Assembly (NCBI GenBank): GCA_921293015.1
Contig: OV121096.1
Span: 25,679,729 to 25,743,728 of the forward strand
Direction: 5' to 3'
DNA length: 64,000 nucleotides
From: Phorcus lineatus
Taxonomy: Eukaryota; Mollusca; Gastropoda; Trochida; Trochidae
The position numbers were made by a program, and so were the translations under genes. Below are positions 12,380 through 24,300 of this stretch, piece by piece; the stretch's first letter is position 1, and every line of letters begins with the position of its first letter. The notes under the pieces were generated by a model. The model was not told where the DNA came from. It did not search any database and saw only the letters and a program-made list of their open reading frames with translations.

Positions 12380-13731
12380 ACAGCGAATAACAGTCTAAAT
12401 TCTGGTCGCCGACTACTCAAGATAAACTATCCACTTGAACGTCGGTTTCATTCACAATTCGTATGCATATCTTATGAACTACCTTTTTTTCGTGTTCAGC
12501 CAATCAGGAGCCTACGTTGGGAAGTTGAGCTAACTAATGAAAAGACAGCTATCATAACTCACGTTCGCCGCATTTACTATACATCTTAATTACTTTATGG
12601 AAGCTACTCCTCACACATAAGCTTGGCTGAAAAGAACGAAGGGAATGTTTACTGTTAAAATTGGCATGGAGGTTTTTAAATGTTTGAAAATTAGCAGCAA
12701 AATCCGTGAATGCAAAGTAATTGTAGTAAGTAATAGCGAGTTATAGAACCACGCGTGTATGCTTACATTCAAAGACAAAAGAAATGTCACCCCCTAAAAT
12801 GCAAGATAGTTTTATAACTTACATAAAGTTACTTCATGTCTTTGGAAGCGAACTATGGTATTCTATAAATTTGGAAACATGTTTCTAAAAAACGCTTTTA
12901 GAAAATTGTTGTTATGGAACTTCCTTGGAACTAGGCGAGATAGGGAAGTGTGTTTCGATGAATTTTAGGACGTCCTATATCTAGGGTGCGTCAACTAACT
13001 ATAGTCCAAAAAGGTGCATTATGACGACAACTTTTATTAATGTTCAGGTTTTATATTTTTTCAACTTACATCCCAAACATTCTTTTGAAAAATATATTTA
13101 AAAAAATATCATCACCTATTTTGTGTTTGAACAGGCATAAAAATAAAAATTCGAAGTCAATACACTGATGAGTAAACTTGTGTACTCCTTTTAAAAAAGC
13201 GTAGGTTTAGATTAAAAAAACATCTGGCAGCATAATTTGTTTTGACTCTGAAGAAAAGTGACGTTGCTTTTGTCACAGAGTGTAATATCTCAAAGATTAC
13301 AGCATTTTGAACATCGATTGAACAGAAAAAAACTTCAATCAAACGCATGGTTACAATAGCGTGCATGGTCATATTCAATATTTTGACAAGAAAGAAAATT
13401 ATGAAAATCCTTTACGACATGTCCCTTTAATACACATTTTATAAGTATCAGTTCCAAATTCCCATGAATTCTCCACAACTATCCCACTGTCACCCAATGC
13501 AGCGCTGAAAAGCTCGACTTGTTGCTCACAAGTAATGTACAAGGGAAGCATTGCATACACGTGCACATTTCCCACGAAAGAACTTTGCACTGAATGTCAA
13601 CATATGCAATTATAACAATTAGAGAGCGCATCGTCTCAGACTCGGCAAACCATCCATCATGCATCACTCGTCTCTACTGTCAGTTAAACAATGGGAACTG
13701 GTTTTCACATGTCACGTGACCTTGTGCACTC

Positions 13732-13753
13732 ACTTCCGGTTTGATAACCGGAA
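13732..13753. repeat. Perfect palindrome with paired ETS-like cores
   Basis: CTTCCGGTT, a 4-base spacer and AACCGGAAG form a perfect inverted repeat. The arms match the ETS core CCGGAA. It is not near a recognised promoter, so a regulatory role is only possible. Confidence 0.35.
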
Positions 13754-14456
13754 GACGCCAGTGTACATGTAAACACTGAGACAGCTTAGGAAAGGGGATT
13801 TTGAAAGACAGTTACCATATACAATGTTATTAATGCTACCAGTAGAAAGGTGTGGGTTTGTCAATTGAAAAGGACAAAACTAAAGAGAACATATCTTACT
13901 TCTTTCCACCTTATCATATGATCTGTCATAATAACAATGTCAGTAGAGTGATGCGTTATTTGTCAATTTTGAACTTTTAAAATTCTATTGTAAATTTGTT
14001 ACTTCAAAGGGAGAAGAAACTTGGGAGATAAGTTCTCTCAGAAAAGAGATGCTTATATATCTAAAACCAGAAAGCATGGGCGTTGAATTTGATATTTGAG
14101 TTATGAAAGTCTTCATAGGCCGATCGTCAATTACTGAATTGTATACGTGTATAAGCAATATTGTCAGCTGTAATAATGTCAAATATTTGTGACATAGTAA
14201 CTGATGTAGTTAGTGACAAGCCTTTTTAGCATAACAAATCTTCTTTAGGATCCGGTATAAAATATCAACATATAGAAGACACTCATTACACGGATTTTAT
14301 GGTAATAAGGGGTAACGTTTGCATGATATCAAAATTTTGAGTTTAGCCATAGGATATCTAACCACCTTTAACTGACTTGGTATCATAAATGAACAACAAC
14401 TTTGTAACAAAACATAGTCTTTATTTTCACTATTCTTGGCTATGCAGTTCCATTCA

Positions 14457-14534
14457 CATCACCATGACAATTTCAACAACATCACCATGACAACCGTTCA
14501 ACAACATCACCATGACATCCGTTCAACAACATCA
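14457..14534. repeat. Tandem repeat with 24-25-bp units
   Basis: Three units start with CATCACCATGACA and end in TTCAACAA; a partial fourth begins CATCAATA. It lies in intergenic DNA and no coding frame is indicated. Confidence 0.7.
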
Positions 14535-15706
14535 ATATATACAGTTATGTAAAAGACACTTATATTATAGACGACAATTATGCATTAAACTTATTGTCAA
14601 TATTTTGTGTTTTGTGATTTATAACGATTCCATTTCTCCTCAAAGGACTTTGTTATGACTTGAAAATAATTACAGGATTGAAAGAAAAACAGATTTTTAT
14701 TTATCATCTTAGTCGATAGAGTTGCTTATTGGTAACCGCGGGTGGATTTTATACCAAAATAAGATATACAAAAACTGAAACCTTCAACAAGATGGGGGAA
14801 CATTGGATACAAAGCATCTATACTAGTAAGACAAAACGACATTGATTAAAACAGTTTGAATTGGCCGTAACAAGTAAACCTCAATCTTAAGTTTTTAATA
14901 CAAATGTGATAAAACAAAGAGAACACCATCGTTGAAAAACCAATCCCTTTTGAATAAGTCATACAATTAATGAGTTTAAATGGATATATAGAGTTGGGAA
15001 TGGCAACGAATTTCATTAATACTCACCCTGACGTACACTCGCGTACCAAATGGGTAAAAGGTGAACTTTCAAAGGTCTATCAAAACTCATATTCTAAACA
15101 ACGCCATATAGTACATAAAATACATTATAAAAAATGGTCATCACATCACAAAGTATGATATGCATTGACATCCGTTCTCTCATGATTATGTAGAAAAAAC
15201 GACTTAAAGCGTTATCTGATGGCCCTCAGTAACCATGAAATAATGAGAGCAAACTTATTTTACACGATGCGTCAAAAGACAAATAAAATAGTGGTATTTT
15301 ACAATTTTTGTCAAGCCATATCAGCAAATGTAGTATAAGCCAGCTTGGCTACTCGCTGATCCTTTACAGATCGATTTCAATGTCTTTAAGCTTAAACAAA
15401 TATTTTTCAAAATTGGCTATGTTACGTCATAATTACAATGGTTGTGAAACTACCATGAAAAATATCCTTGATGTACGAAATTTCGATCGAAATCAACAAT
15501 GGATACATGGTTATTACAAAAACAAATCCAACATCTTTGGCTCGAAATTTGGATATTTACAGATTGGTGAAGTAGAACTGTGAAAATAACAAAACAATAA
15601 CCTGAAATGTTTTAACTAGATGTGGACTTGATCGCTTAAAATGAGTCTAATGAGAATTGTTAAAAAGATGAAATGGCATACAAGAAATATGACCTTATTA
15701 ATTGTG

Positions 15707-15724
15707 TTTATTCATTTCTTTATT
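15707..15724 (-). terminator. Candidate polyadenylation signals of the TNFR gene
   Basis: TTTATT occurs at 15707-15712 and 15719-15724, which is AATAAA on the minus strand, about 610 nt after the stop codon at 16329. No closer canonical signal was noticed. Confidence 0.3.
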
Positions 15725-16328
15725 TCATGAAAAAGAATAAGTGCTTCAGTGAAATGATTAAATGTAAAAATTGGGTAGAGTCATTACTTAGAAAAGATTT
15801 TATGATTTACGTTAAAATGTAAATCTATGTGGGTGAATTTACTTGAAAGAACTCACTTCCTGAATTTCATGAAGCAGCATATTTCTGATTACCGCTGTTG
15901 ATCATAAAGATGGTTAAATTTTAACTCGATAGTTTCAAGAACAGGGAGCACCTTTTCGAAGCTTTCTTAGCGATAGGATAACGCAATATAAATTGACTTT
16001 TTAACCTAAGAGAGCATAGAAATATAGGCTTAAGGCATTCGAAACTTTGAACAGAACTACAATACTAACAATTAGCGTCATACACTAAGGCTTGATTAAG
16101 TCTCGCTTGTGCTAAGAGCGGTTCCAACATCCGGGACTAGTGTAGATCTACGATGACTACGATATATATGTTTGTTTTGAATTCTTACTTACAGCATCGT
16201 TAAAAAGTGCTTTCATTCATGAAAGATCGGCTTTGCTTTCAATACAGACACAATCGTTCACTGATAAATATCCTAAACATGTTCAGTGGGGTATAGACTC
16301 AGTTCCTCTTCATTCAAATAATACTTCG

Positions 16329-18327
16329 CTAACTTGTTTCTGAATCAATCTCATTTTCCTTCTGCAACATCGGCTGCAGTTCTTCTTCTATTGGAGCGAG
16401 TTTGTCATCCAATTTGTTCAGAACTTCATTTTCAAGCGAGCCAGTTCCGTTGCTATCTTCTCCCGGTCTAGAAGTAACTTCCGGTTTGATAAGACGGTCA
16501 CGTGGTGTGGGTAGATCCGGTTCTTCATCCGTTGTTTCGTCCATGTACTTGATCCTGTCTAAGCCATTCAGGTAAGGGTCTGAAAAATGAAGAAACAGAA
16601 ATACAGGAACGAAACATGAATTTCGGGTTACCACGAAAAGTGAAACTCAGGATTTGAAAACGGAATGAAAATTCGAATTCGTATACATCACACTTAGAAA
16701 CTCGGCTTTCTGCTTCACGAAGTTCATCGAAGGTCACTTTTAGTAACCTTAATATAATGTTAAATAATTAGTTTTAAGGTTGATTTGGGAAACGGGAATC
16801 AAGTCCTTCACTCACACTTCTTCGATATCGTTCAATATTTAAAGTCACTAGCGCACACTAATATTTCGTACACACAACGATATTACTAACGTTAGTACGC
16901 ACTCAGGTAATCTACATGTACCCCGTAAGTTATTAAGTACATATGTACGTATTCAGGTTGAAAGTTAATTATAAAAGACCGAAAGTATGTAATTCAACGT
17001 TGCATTAAATCCGCATGAACTGCGATATCGGAAAAATTTAAATTTTGCCAACAACCAGCAAAGCGAATACAACAGTCACTTTGGTTATCCAATAATATTG
17101 CTAATGCCATGTTTTTAAATCGTTTAATTTACAAGATTGCTTTTATAAACTATATTTCATCATTTGTCCTCAGTTCAGAGTTTAGATAAATTCAAAAGCT
17201 GCACACATTACTTGCTCAGCCGTTTTCAACTGTCTATAATTTTTCCGTTTTGTGCAAAGCTGACCATACATATTTTATATTTCTGAGCCGACAGCGGCTG
17301 TTTTAACATTTTTATTGTTGATTGCGGGTCAAATAAGTATTATATCGATAGAAAGCTAAAGTGAATGCTTATGTCCTCTTATGCCTTTACATAACCAGCC
17401 TGAACCTAAAAAAGAGTATTATAGTGCCTTTAAGCTTCTCTTATGAAACACAAGGCTTGACTACAGGACTTTTTCAGGAAAATAGATCTGACGAGTCTGG
17501 ACGTTCATTTAAATTTCACATTCAATTTCTCCAAAACATGCAAAATATTGACATAGAAGATTTTTGAACTAACAAGAGAACAACATGTCATACATGTTTA
17601 ACATCTTTAACGTGTTTATCGCTTGCAGTGTTTTAGATTATTGTAATGAATTAAAGGTTACTGACAAAATACCATCCTGCTTCATCAGTGTAATTGAATC
17701 CGCTGATCGAGCTCCTTCCATATACCCTGATATCCTTTGAGCCAAAAGCCTCGTATCGCTAGCTATCTAACCAGCCAATAAGACGATTCGCATCCAGGAA
17801 CAGCGGCACAACCCGGATGGAAAAGTACGTTAAGTTCTATAGAGTAGCTTCAAGCTCCTTGTATTACGACTTTTCATTGGCTTAGATAGTAACAGGTGAG
17901 CATAGCCACGACCATCAGGCTGCGCCAACCTTACAAGGGATTTGGCTCGAAAGAGATCAGGGTATATAGAAGGAGCTGGACCAGCGCATTCAATTACGCT
18001 GATGTAGCAGGATGACAAAATACAAGAAAGTTTGTTTCACTACTTGTATTTGAAACTCACTTTGAAAATGCAACAATACAGGGATAAGGGATAAGAGGTA
18101 AGGGATAACGTTATTGAATCTGTAATGTAGAAGGTACCTTGGTTAGCCAAAGCGTTGTTTTCAGCACTGAGCGGTTTTGTGCTCAGCAAGACTACAGATT
18201 CGTTCACTGGATTCACTGGGGCACTTCTCTCGTATGCCCCTGGGTCGTATTTACCCGAGTTCCTCCCGCCTCGGAAATGAACCTCTTCGGGGCTCCCATT
18301 TTCTTTGGGTGGAGGTGAGTCGACTTT
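16329..18327 (-). CDS. TNFR cytoplasmic-tail exons
   Basis: Exons 18327-18138, 16736-16692 and 16579-16329 encode residues 396-556. The first begins [11 protein letters not shown] and contains the PEEVHF motif. The 45-nt middle exon encodes [14 protein letters not shown], probably helical. The last is acidic and ends NEIDSETS. Tryptophan is absent and no death-domain six-helix pattern is apparent. A Mutator-like foldback (17673-18012) occupies the intron after the first of these exons. Confidence 0.75.
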
Positions 18328-21300
18328 CTGTTCGGCCCAAACAAATGTTCATGTTTTAGCAAGACAAAGTTAAAATCTGTTTTCTATGTAAATATGATAA
18401 TTTCGATGGCAATTATTAACAAAGAGAGTAGATAGTGCATTTAGTTTTGGTACTTTTCTCGGGCGGACCCAGACATTATCAGAAGGAAACAGGGGTGGGG
18501 GTGGTGTAGAGGGTGTAACGGGCGTTGGGAGGGGGAGTTAGAGGGTGTAAGGGGAGGGGGAGGGGGTGGGTGGGTGTTGGAGGGTATAACGGGAGGCAGG
18601 AGGGTTTGCTTCTGAAGAAGGAGTTCCATTCGGGATAAGCACAAATTCGTCACCCTCTGGATCCACTATTACATTTTACAAATGTAAACGAATTATTCGT
18701 TCCGAAGACAGGTGCCCTTATGTGCATAATGATTAATGTTAGATATATTCAACATAAAAGTTAGTAGTCAAATGCAAGAATTATTAAGAAAGTTTCTGTA
18801 CCTCACCTTCATGCTCTTGAAAGAATGTCTCTTTTTGCACTGTCGACTAGCGAAAAATCCAAGAGCAAAGAAAATGACAGCCCCAGCAGCTACACCCACG
18901 ATGATAGCAGTTCGAGTCTTCCCGTCCATCCCTCCTTCATGTATGATCTCCTGTTAATCAGAATTTTTTGAGTTGATGAGAGATTTAAGAAACTGCTCAA
19001 GTTAGAAATAACCCCTATCGTTGTGCTGTATTGATATTGTTTTAAGGTTATATCATTGATTTTATGAGCGCTTCATAATCTCAAATAGGTTAATAGACCG
19101 GAGATTGTACGATAGCTTCAAAACAATCGTTGCCTACCCTTTATGCTTAAACACTTTCAATTTCTTACCATAAGATTTTAAAAATATTAGGGGACACATT
19201 CCAATATCCCCTTTCTCACTGCGTTCATATTTTGTAGATTTTATCTCAGTGAGTTTACCAGCGTTTCCAGAAAAAAATGCTTTTTTTCAGGAATATTTTA
19301 TGTTTCCATCAGTCAAAGTCAACTCAACCTTCAGATGTCAATTTTGAGATAAATTTTCGAGACACAATTTGAATTTTTATTTACTGAGATTGCAAAACTA
19401 TTTTGAGAGTAAGGAAAAGAAAAATCCAAAATCGTTTTTCTTGAGATCGAATGAGGTGAATTTGCTTATCACTTTCTTTGATAGAATTTTACACTTAAGA
19501 CAATTTGAGCTAATTTTATCATGGCCTAAAGCAGGATACTAGATGTTAAAAATCACGACCTTAACCGGGTACCAATTTACAGATTGGTGAAGAAAAGAGT
19601 GAATTGATAAAGGTTTTGCCTAAAGCGAAACAAGTTGACATACATGTAGAGCTTGACCGATAGCTTTTTATTATTACATATGGAAAGTGAAAGTATATAA
19701 AAAATCTTACATACCTCATCTTTACTAGCCTCCACAGATATTTCTTCGAGTACTTCCGCTTCTTCTCCAGTGTCATTTTCATCTGAAAAGCAGTGAAAAC
19801 TTCAATGTAAGAAGAACAATATAATAAATCAAAATGAAGCAAGTGTAGTTTCAAATTTTCGCCAAAATTATAATCAAAATCTTGGGAAAAGTTTCATAAG
19901 AACGATAAGTCACGGAAAAATGGAGTTTTTTCAAAGGCCAATTAAGAGATCATTTAAAAAACCCAAATGTTGCTTGACCAGAACCAAGAAACAATTCCTG
20001 ATTGTTGTAAGATTTAATACATTCTACGGTTTTTCGAATAGTATTTTCTTACCAAGAGTTGTCTCCGCTGTATCCTTATTCCCAGGTAATATGATGATAT
20101 CTTGTCCAGGTGAAGGTTTTCCTTCTGCAAGATGATCCCCATCACCAGAGAAGTTGATATCAACAAGAACTTTGGAAGTCTCCTCGGTCAAATCAGGAGA
20201 CTTGGTAATCGTTTCGGTCAAGTTGACATTGCTGATCTCTTCAATGATTAGTCCACTCCCCTCCTCATCAAAGTCCAAAGTGACCACATCGTAAGGAAGT
20301 TCAGTAGTGACAGGCTTCCCTACCGGAAGTAATTCATCTTCTCGCGCTACTTCCGGTTCAATCGTAGCAGCATTTGCCAACAATTCTTCAAGTTCATCAT
20401 TATCAATATTTTCCTCTGATATCACATACCCACTCCCTTCTGAGAGATCAAAGTCAGATATATCGGTGTCAGGGCTCAAATTCGTAACCTTATCTTCAGT
20501 TGTTTGTTCAATTACAACAACCTCTCCAGAAGAATCATCCTCATCCACATTATCATCCTCAAGATCTTCCTCACCTTCTTCGTCGTTTTCACCTCGTTCT
20601 AAATAAGAAGTATCCAATTTTTCGAAAACTTTATTCCCGTTTTCATCCTCCCCTGGTTCAGGTTGATCCCCTAGGTATCCTATAGTATCCTTGTCCAGTC
20701 CAATACACTCCAAGTATCTTTCATTGGATGAAGAACTGCTACAGGACTCACAGAACACATCTGATGTCCTTGTACATTGCTTTAAGGCATACATGCCCTG
20801 CCCGCAGTGCGAACACGGGGTACATTCTGATAAAGTATTCCATTCGGAGTTGAAGTATCCGTGAGGGCAACGTCTACATGCAGTGTCACTCGTAGAACTA
20901 CACTGGGATACTGCAAAGTATCCAGGTTTACACTTTCTACAGTCTCTTATTTGGCTGCTCGGGAAACCATTTACTATCTGAAATGCAAAAATGATGACGT
21001 CATTGCTGAAAACAAATTAACTACACATTATACTGTTTGAGGAAAACGGTACGTTTAAGATAACATAAGAAACCTATATGTGATTGAACTTTTCGTTATA
21101 TAACGTATGTAAGCTTTTTCGTCGTCTGTACGCATGTTTTTGTAAACATATATTAGATAAACATTGTACTGTTTGACAAAAAAACAACCTTTTCGTATAA
21201 CTGAAATTTGGTTGAATGATGTGTGGAAGCGTATTGCTACGTGTGTACGCCTTTATTGTTGAAGGAACAAGAAGTGGACATACAATCTTTCTAGTATGTG

Positions 21301-24300
21301 ATGATATATCATCGTCAGCAATACCCGAATCATAATTATAATTATGGCAAGGATTACTTCACTTTAACGGATGGGGTTCGATCAATATATGCCATTATGT
21401 TTTCTCGTAGGTCTAAATATTCACAACAAATAAATTACAAAACATTAACAGACTGTTACTTTTATCTTGGAAACGAGAATATTGACGAGGATATTGACTC
21501 TTGGCTTCGTCCCCGGTCAATATCTCTTTCTCGGGACAATAACAGATAATTACCGCAACATATCTATACCTGTATATCAATGATCACACTTTTGTAGGTA
21601 AATTTCATGCTGTTTAAAACTTGTAAAGGTGACGCTTTAAATATCAGCTTGAACTTTAGAATATAACAGTTGGCCACGTCCTTTGATAAGCGATACGGGT
21701 GGAGATAGATTAACGTGTGACTCATCGACGATAGACCTCGGGTAGCAACTTTTAAAGAGTGCTTTCGGGATATCTCTTGTGGATGCAAAATTTGAGAGAA
21801 TGTTCCCATTTATTTATATTCAATACACTTTCAACCCAAAATGTATAGTAGAAATAATGATTTTTGGATAATTTCCTAGAAATACGCACGAAGCGCACTA
21901 TTCTTGTATTCATGTTAGATATGGTCGGCACGCATCTGTGTTCTTCTTATATACTCATTTTATTAACATACACTGTTATTGTAATTATGTGCTTATCTGC
22001 AACTATTCATTCAATATCATGAGCATTTTTTCATATATTTTAAATCCTTTTCTATTGTACATCTTTTTAATGGGCCGTTTACCTAATCAATTCGTCATTT
22101 AAACAATTCCATATATTCCCTTTTAAATATCAAATCGGTGTTTCTGACGTTTCCCACTGTTTGAAATATCACTTATAATCTTTAAAATAACGTGCAATAT
22201 GCAAAACATAACTAATTCGCTCGTATCATTATTATCCCGCCAGGTGCTCGGCAACTTTGTCTGCAGTAGAGAACTGTTCTACACGCAGTCAGGTTTGGGT
22301 GCAATTCTACACTGAGTTTCAGTGCAGTACCACCAATGGTTCGCTAGTTCCAGCCGATGCTCGCAGGTTTCACCGCAATGCATAGCCACAATGGTGTTGC
22401 GGGCTTTCTCCCTGCAATAATACTAGCAGCCGCGATATAAGTGAAATACTCTTGAAAGCGGTGTTAAACCCAATATCACCTCACCTCGCCGTATCATTAT
22501 TCCCCTGATGACTATTATGCAACCGTTTACTAGTATTAGCTTTATGACATGAGTGTATGTTGCCAACTGGTACACCGCGAAGGCTCCAGACACTGAACGA
22601 GCATCGCTTGTCTATGTCCTCCATGTGAAGGTTGTGTTAGCAGCGTGTGGAGCCTTCACGAGGCGGCTTTAAGCGACTGTGACGACTTTTGTCTATTTCA
22701 CAGCCCCAAAGTAATTTCCCGTACCCTCTGGTCGCCATATGTTTTTAAAGAAATAGGTTCATGTTTAGGTGACATTTATTACTGCAACAAATTAGAGTCT
22801 GTTCAACAACGACCGTTGCAGGTCGGTTAATTGTGACGATTGAATCCTTGCTCTGAGGGTGTGGGTTCGAATCCCGCAAGGGTCTCAAACTGAAAAAGTA
22901 CTTGTACTCGTTAAATCACAAACCTAACATTCTAACACTAACTTTGATGTCTTTGATGTCAACTATTAATGATGTTCTAAATGTAATAAAACATATGATT
23001 AAGTGAAAAAAATGTAATGTAGTTTTCTATCGTAAGAATAAAATGAAATCGATTTTTTCTATGCTGACTATTCATAAACTCTTTCTTTGAAATAAAGAAT
23101 ATTTGATACACATGCATTAAGTGGTCGTAGGAAAAGGAAGCGTCGTCAATATATTTATGCCGAAATGAACTAAAACGGAATATACAATGGCTTCAAAAAA
23201 TTCCTAATAATCGTAGAAAATACACCCAAGAGAAGGGAGGCGTTTTCTGTTGTCTAATTAGCGACTTCACTTGAACTGCACGCACATACCGACCTTGCAT
23301 CACAGTGCTAGGCGAGACAGTCTTATACCCCGCACTTGTTTGCAGAGTAAACATCTGTAGCGTACGCAAACCTAACCCCCCCGTCAATCATCCTCCCCAT
23401 CAACACATCCTTCCTCAACGGTACATCACAACCTCTTTTCGAATGCAGACATTTAGAAGTTGAGATGTGTTTGCTAATTGTTGGTCGGTGGGTCAGTATC
23501 GCCGAGAGCTCGGAACTGAAGTTTATACAAGTATAAGCTCCACTTTATCATTATCGCTGCGGCACTGCACATTTACAACATTTCTTTTATTAACCTCTGT
23601 CAGTCTGTCTCGAAAAGGGGTATCTATCCTTCGAAATCAACCTCTCTCACAGTTTTTAAAAATGTTTCTTGAACTTTACAAAAGGTTAAAATTGGATAAA
23701 TGTTGCACCTATTAGATAATGATTGGATGAATATTTAGAGGAATTAGGGCCTTAGTCATTACTTATACCCCGACAGCAAACTCAAAATATCGTTCAAATT
23801 AAGAATTTGGAACTGTGGAGATTTGAAAATGAGATAAAAATACATCAGGCAACGAAATTCAATTAAAGAGCACTTTAAAAATGTGGTATAGATGCATACT
23901 TTGAATGAGAGGTTATTTGAGTTTTATCATATTAACATTCCTCTATCGTCATTCTAAAAATCTAATTAATTATAACTGTCGTTATTTTGTAAAAGTCTGA
24001 TTGATAAACATCAACTAAAGAAACCTTAAAATATGTTCTAAAATTAACATTAAATAGAACAAGATCGAAACTTTGTCATTGTTTATTCGCCTATAAATGA
24101 ACAATAAAATCATTCTACAATTATGAGATTTGCACACACTGTTAATCCGCAAGAGTTTCTCATTGAATTATTGTAAAACGTATAAATGCATTTCGTACAA
24201 ATGAAATAGATAACATGATTGATCTAACTTAAAGCACTCGTATCCCTTTATCAACGTTTCCCACCGCGTGGCCTAGTCATGATAGAACGAGGTCAAAGCC

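Larger units (their letters stand above)
11523..16328. other. Intergenic region between the convergent cysteine-rich and TNFR genes
   Basis: Includes the possible 3' UTRs of both neighbours. I see no supportable exon. It contains hairpin-bearing tandem repeats at 12216-12379, a perfect 9-bp-armed palindrome at 13732-13753 (CTTCCGGTT/AACCGGAAG) and a short tandem repeat at 14457-14534. The open frames near 13.4-13.7 kb and 15.3 kb lack splice or codon signals. Confidence 0.5.

Noticed and set aside
20307-20685. Plus-strand ORFs rich in Ser and Pro/His
   Set aside because: Antisense shadow of the acidic stalk of the TNFR exon, whose frame continues through phase-matched splice sites.
22561-22670. 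GAAGGCTCCA/TGGAGCCTTC inverted words
   Set aside because: Arms of only about 10 bp with an 80-base spacer; insufficient for a defined element.
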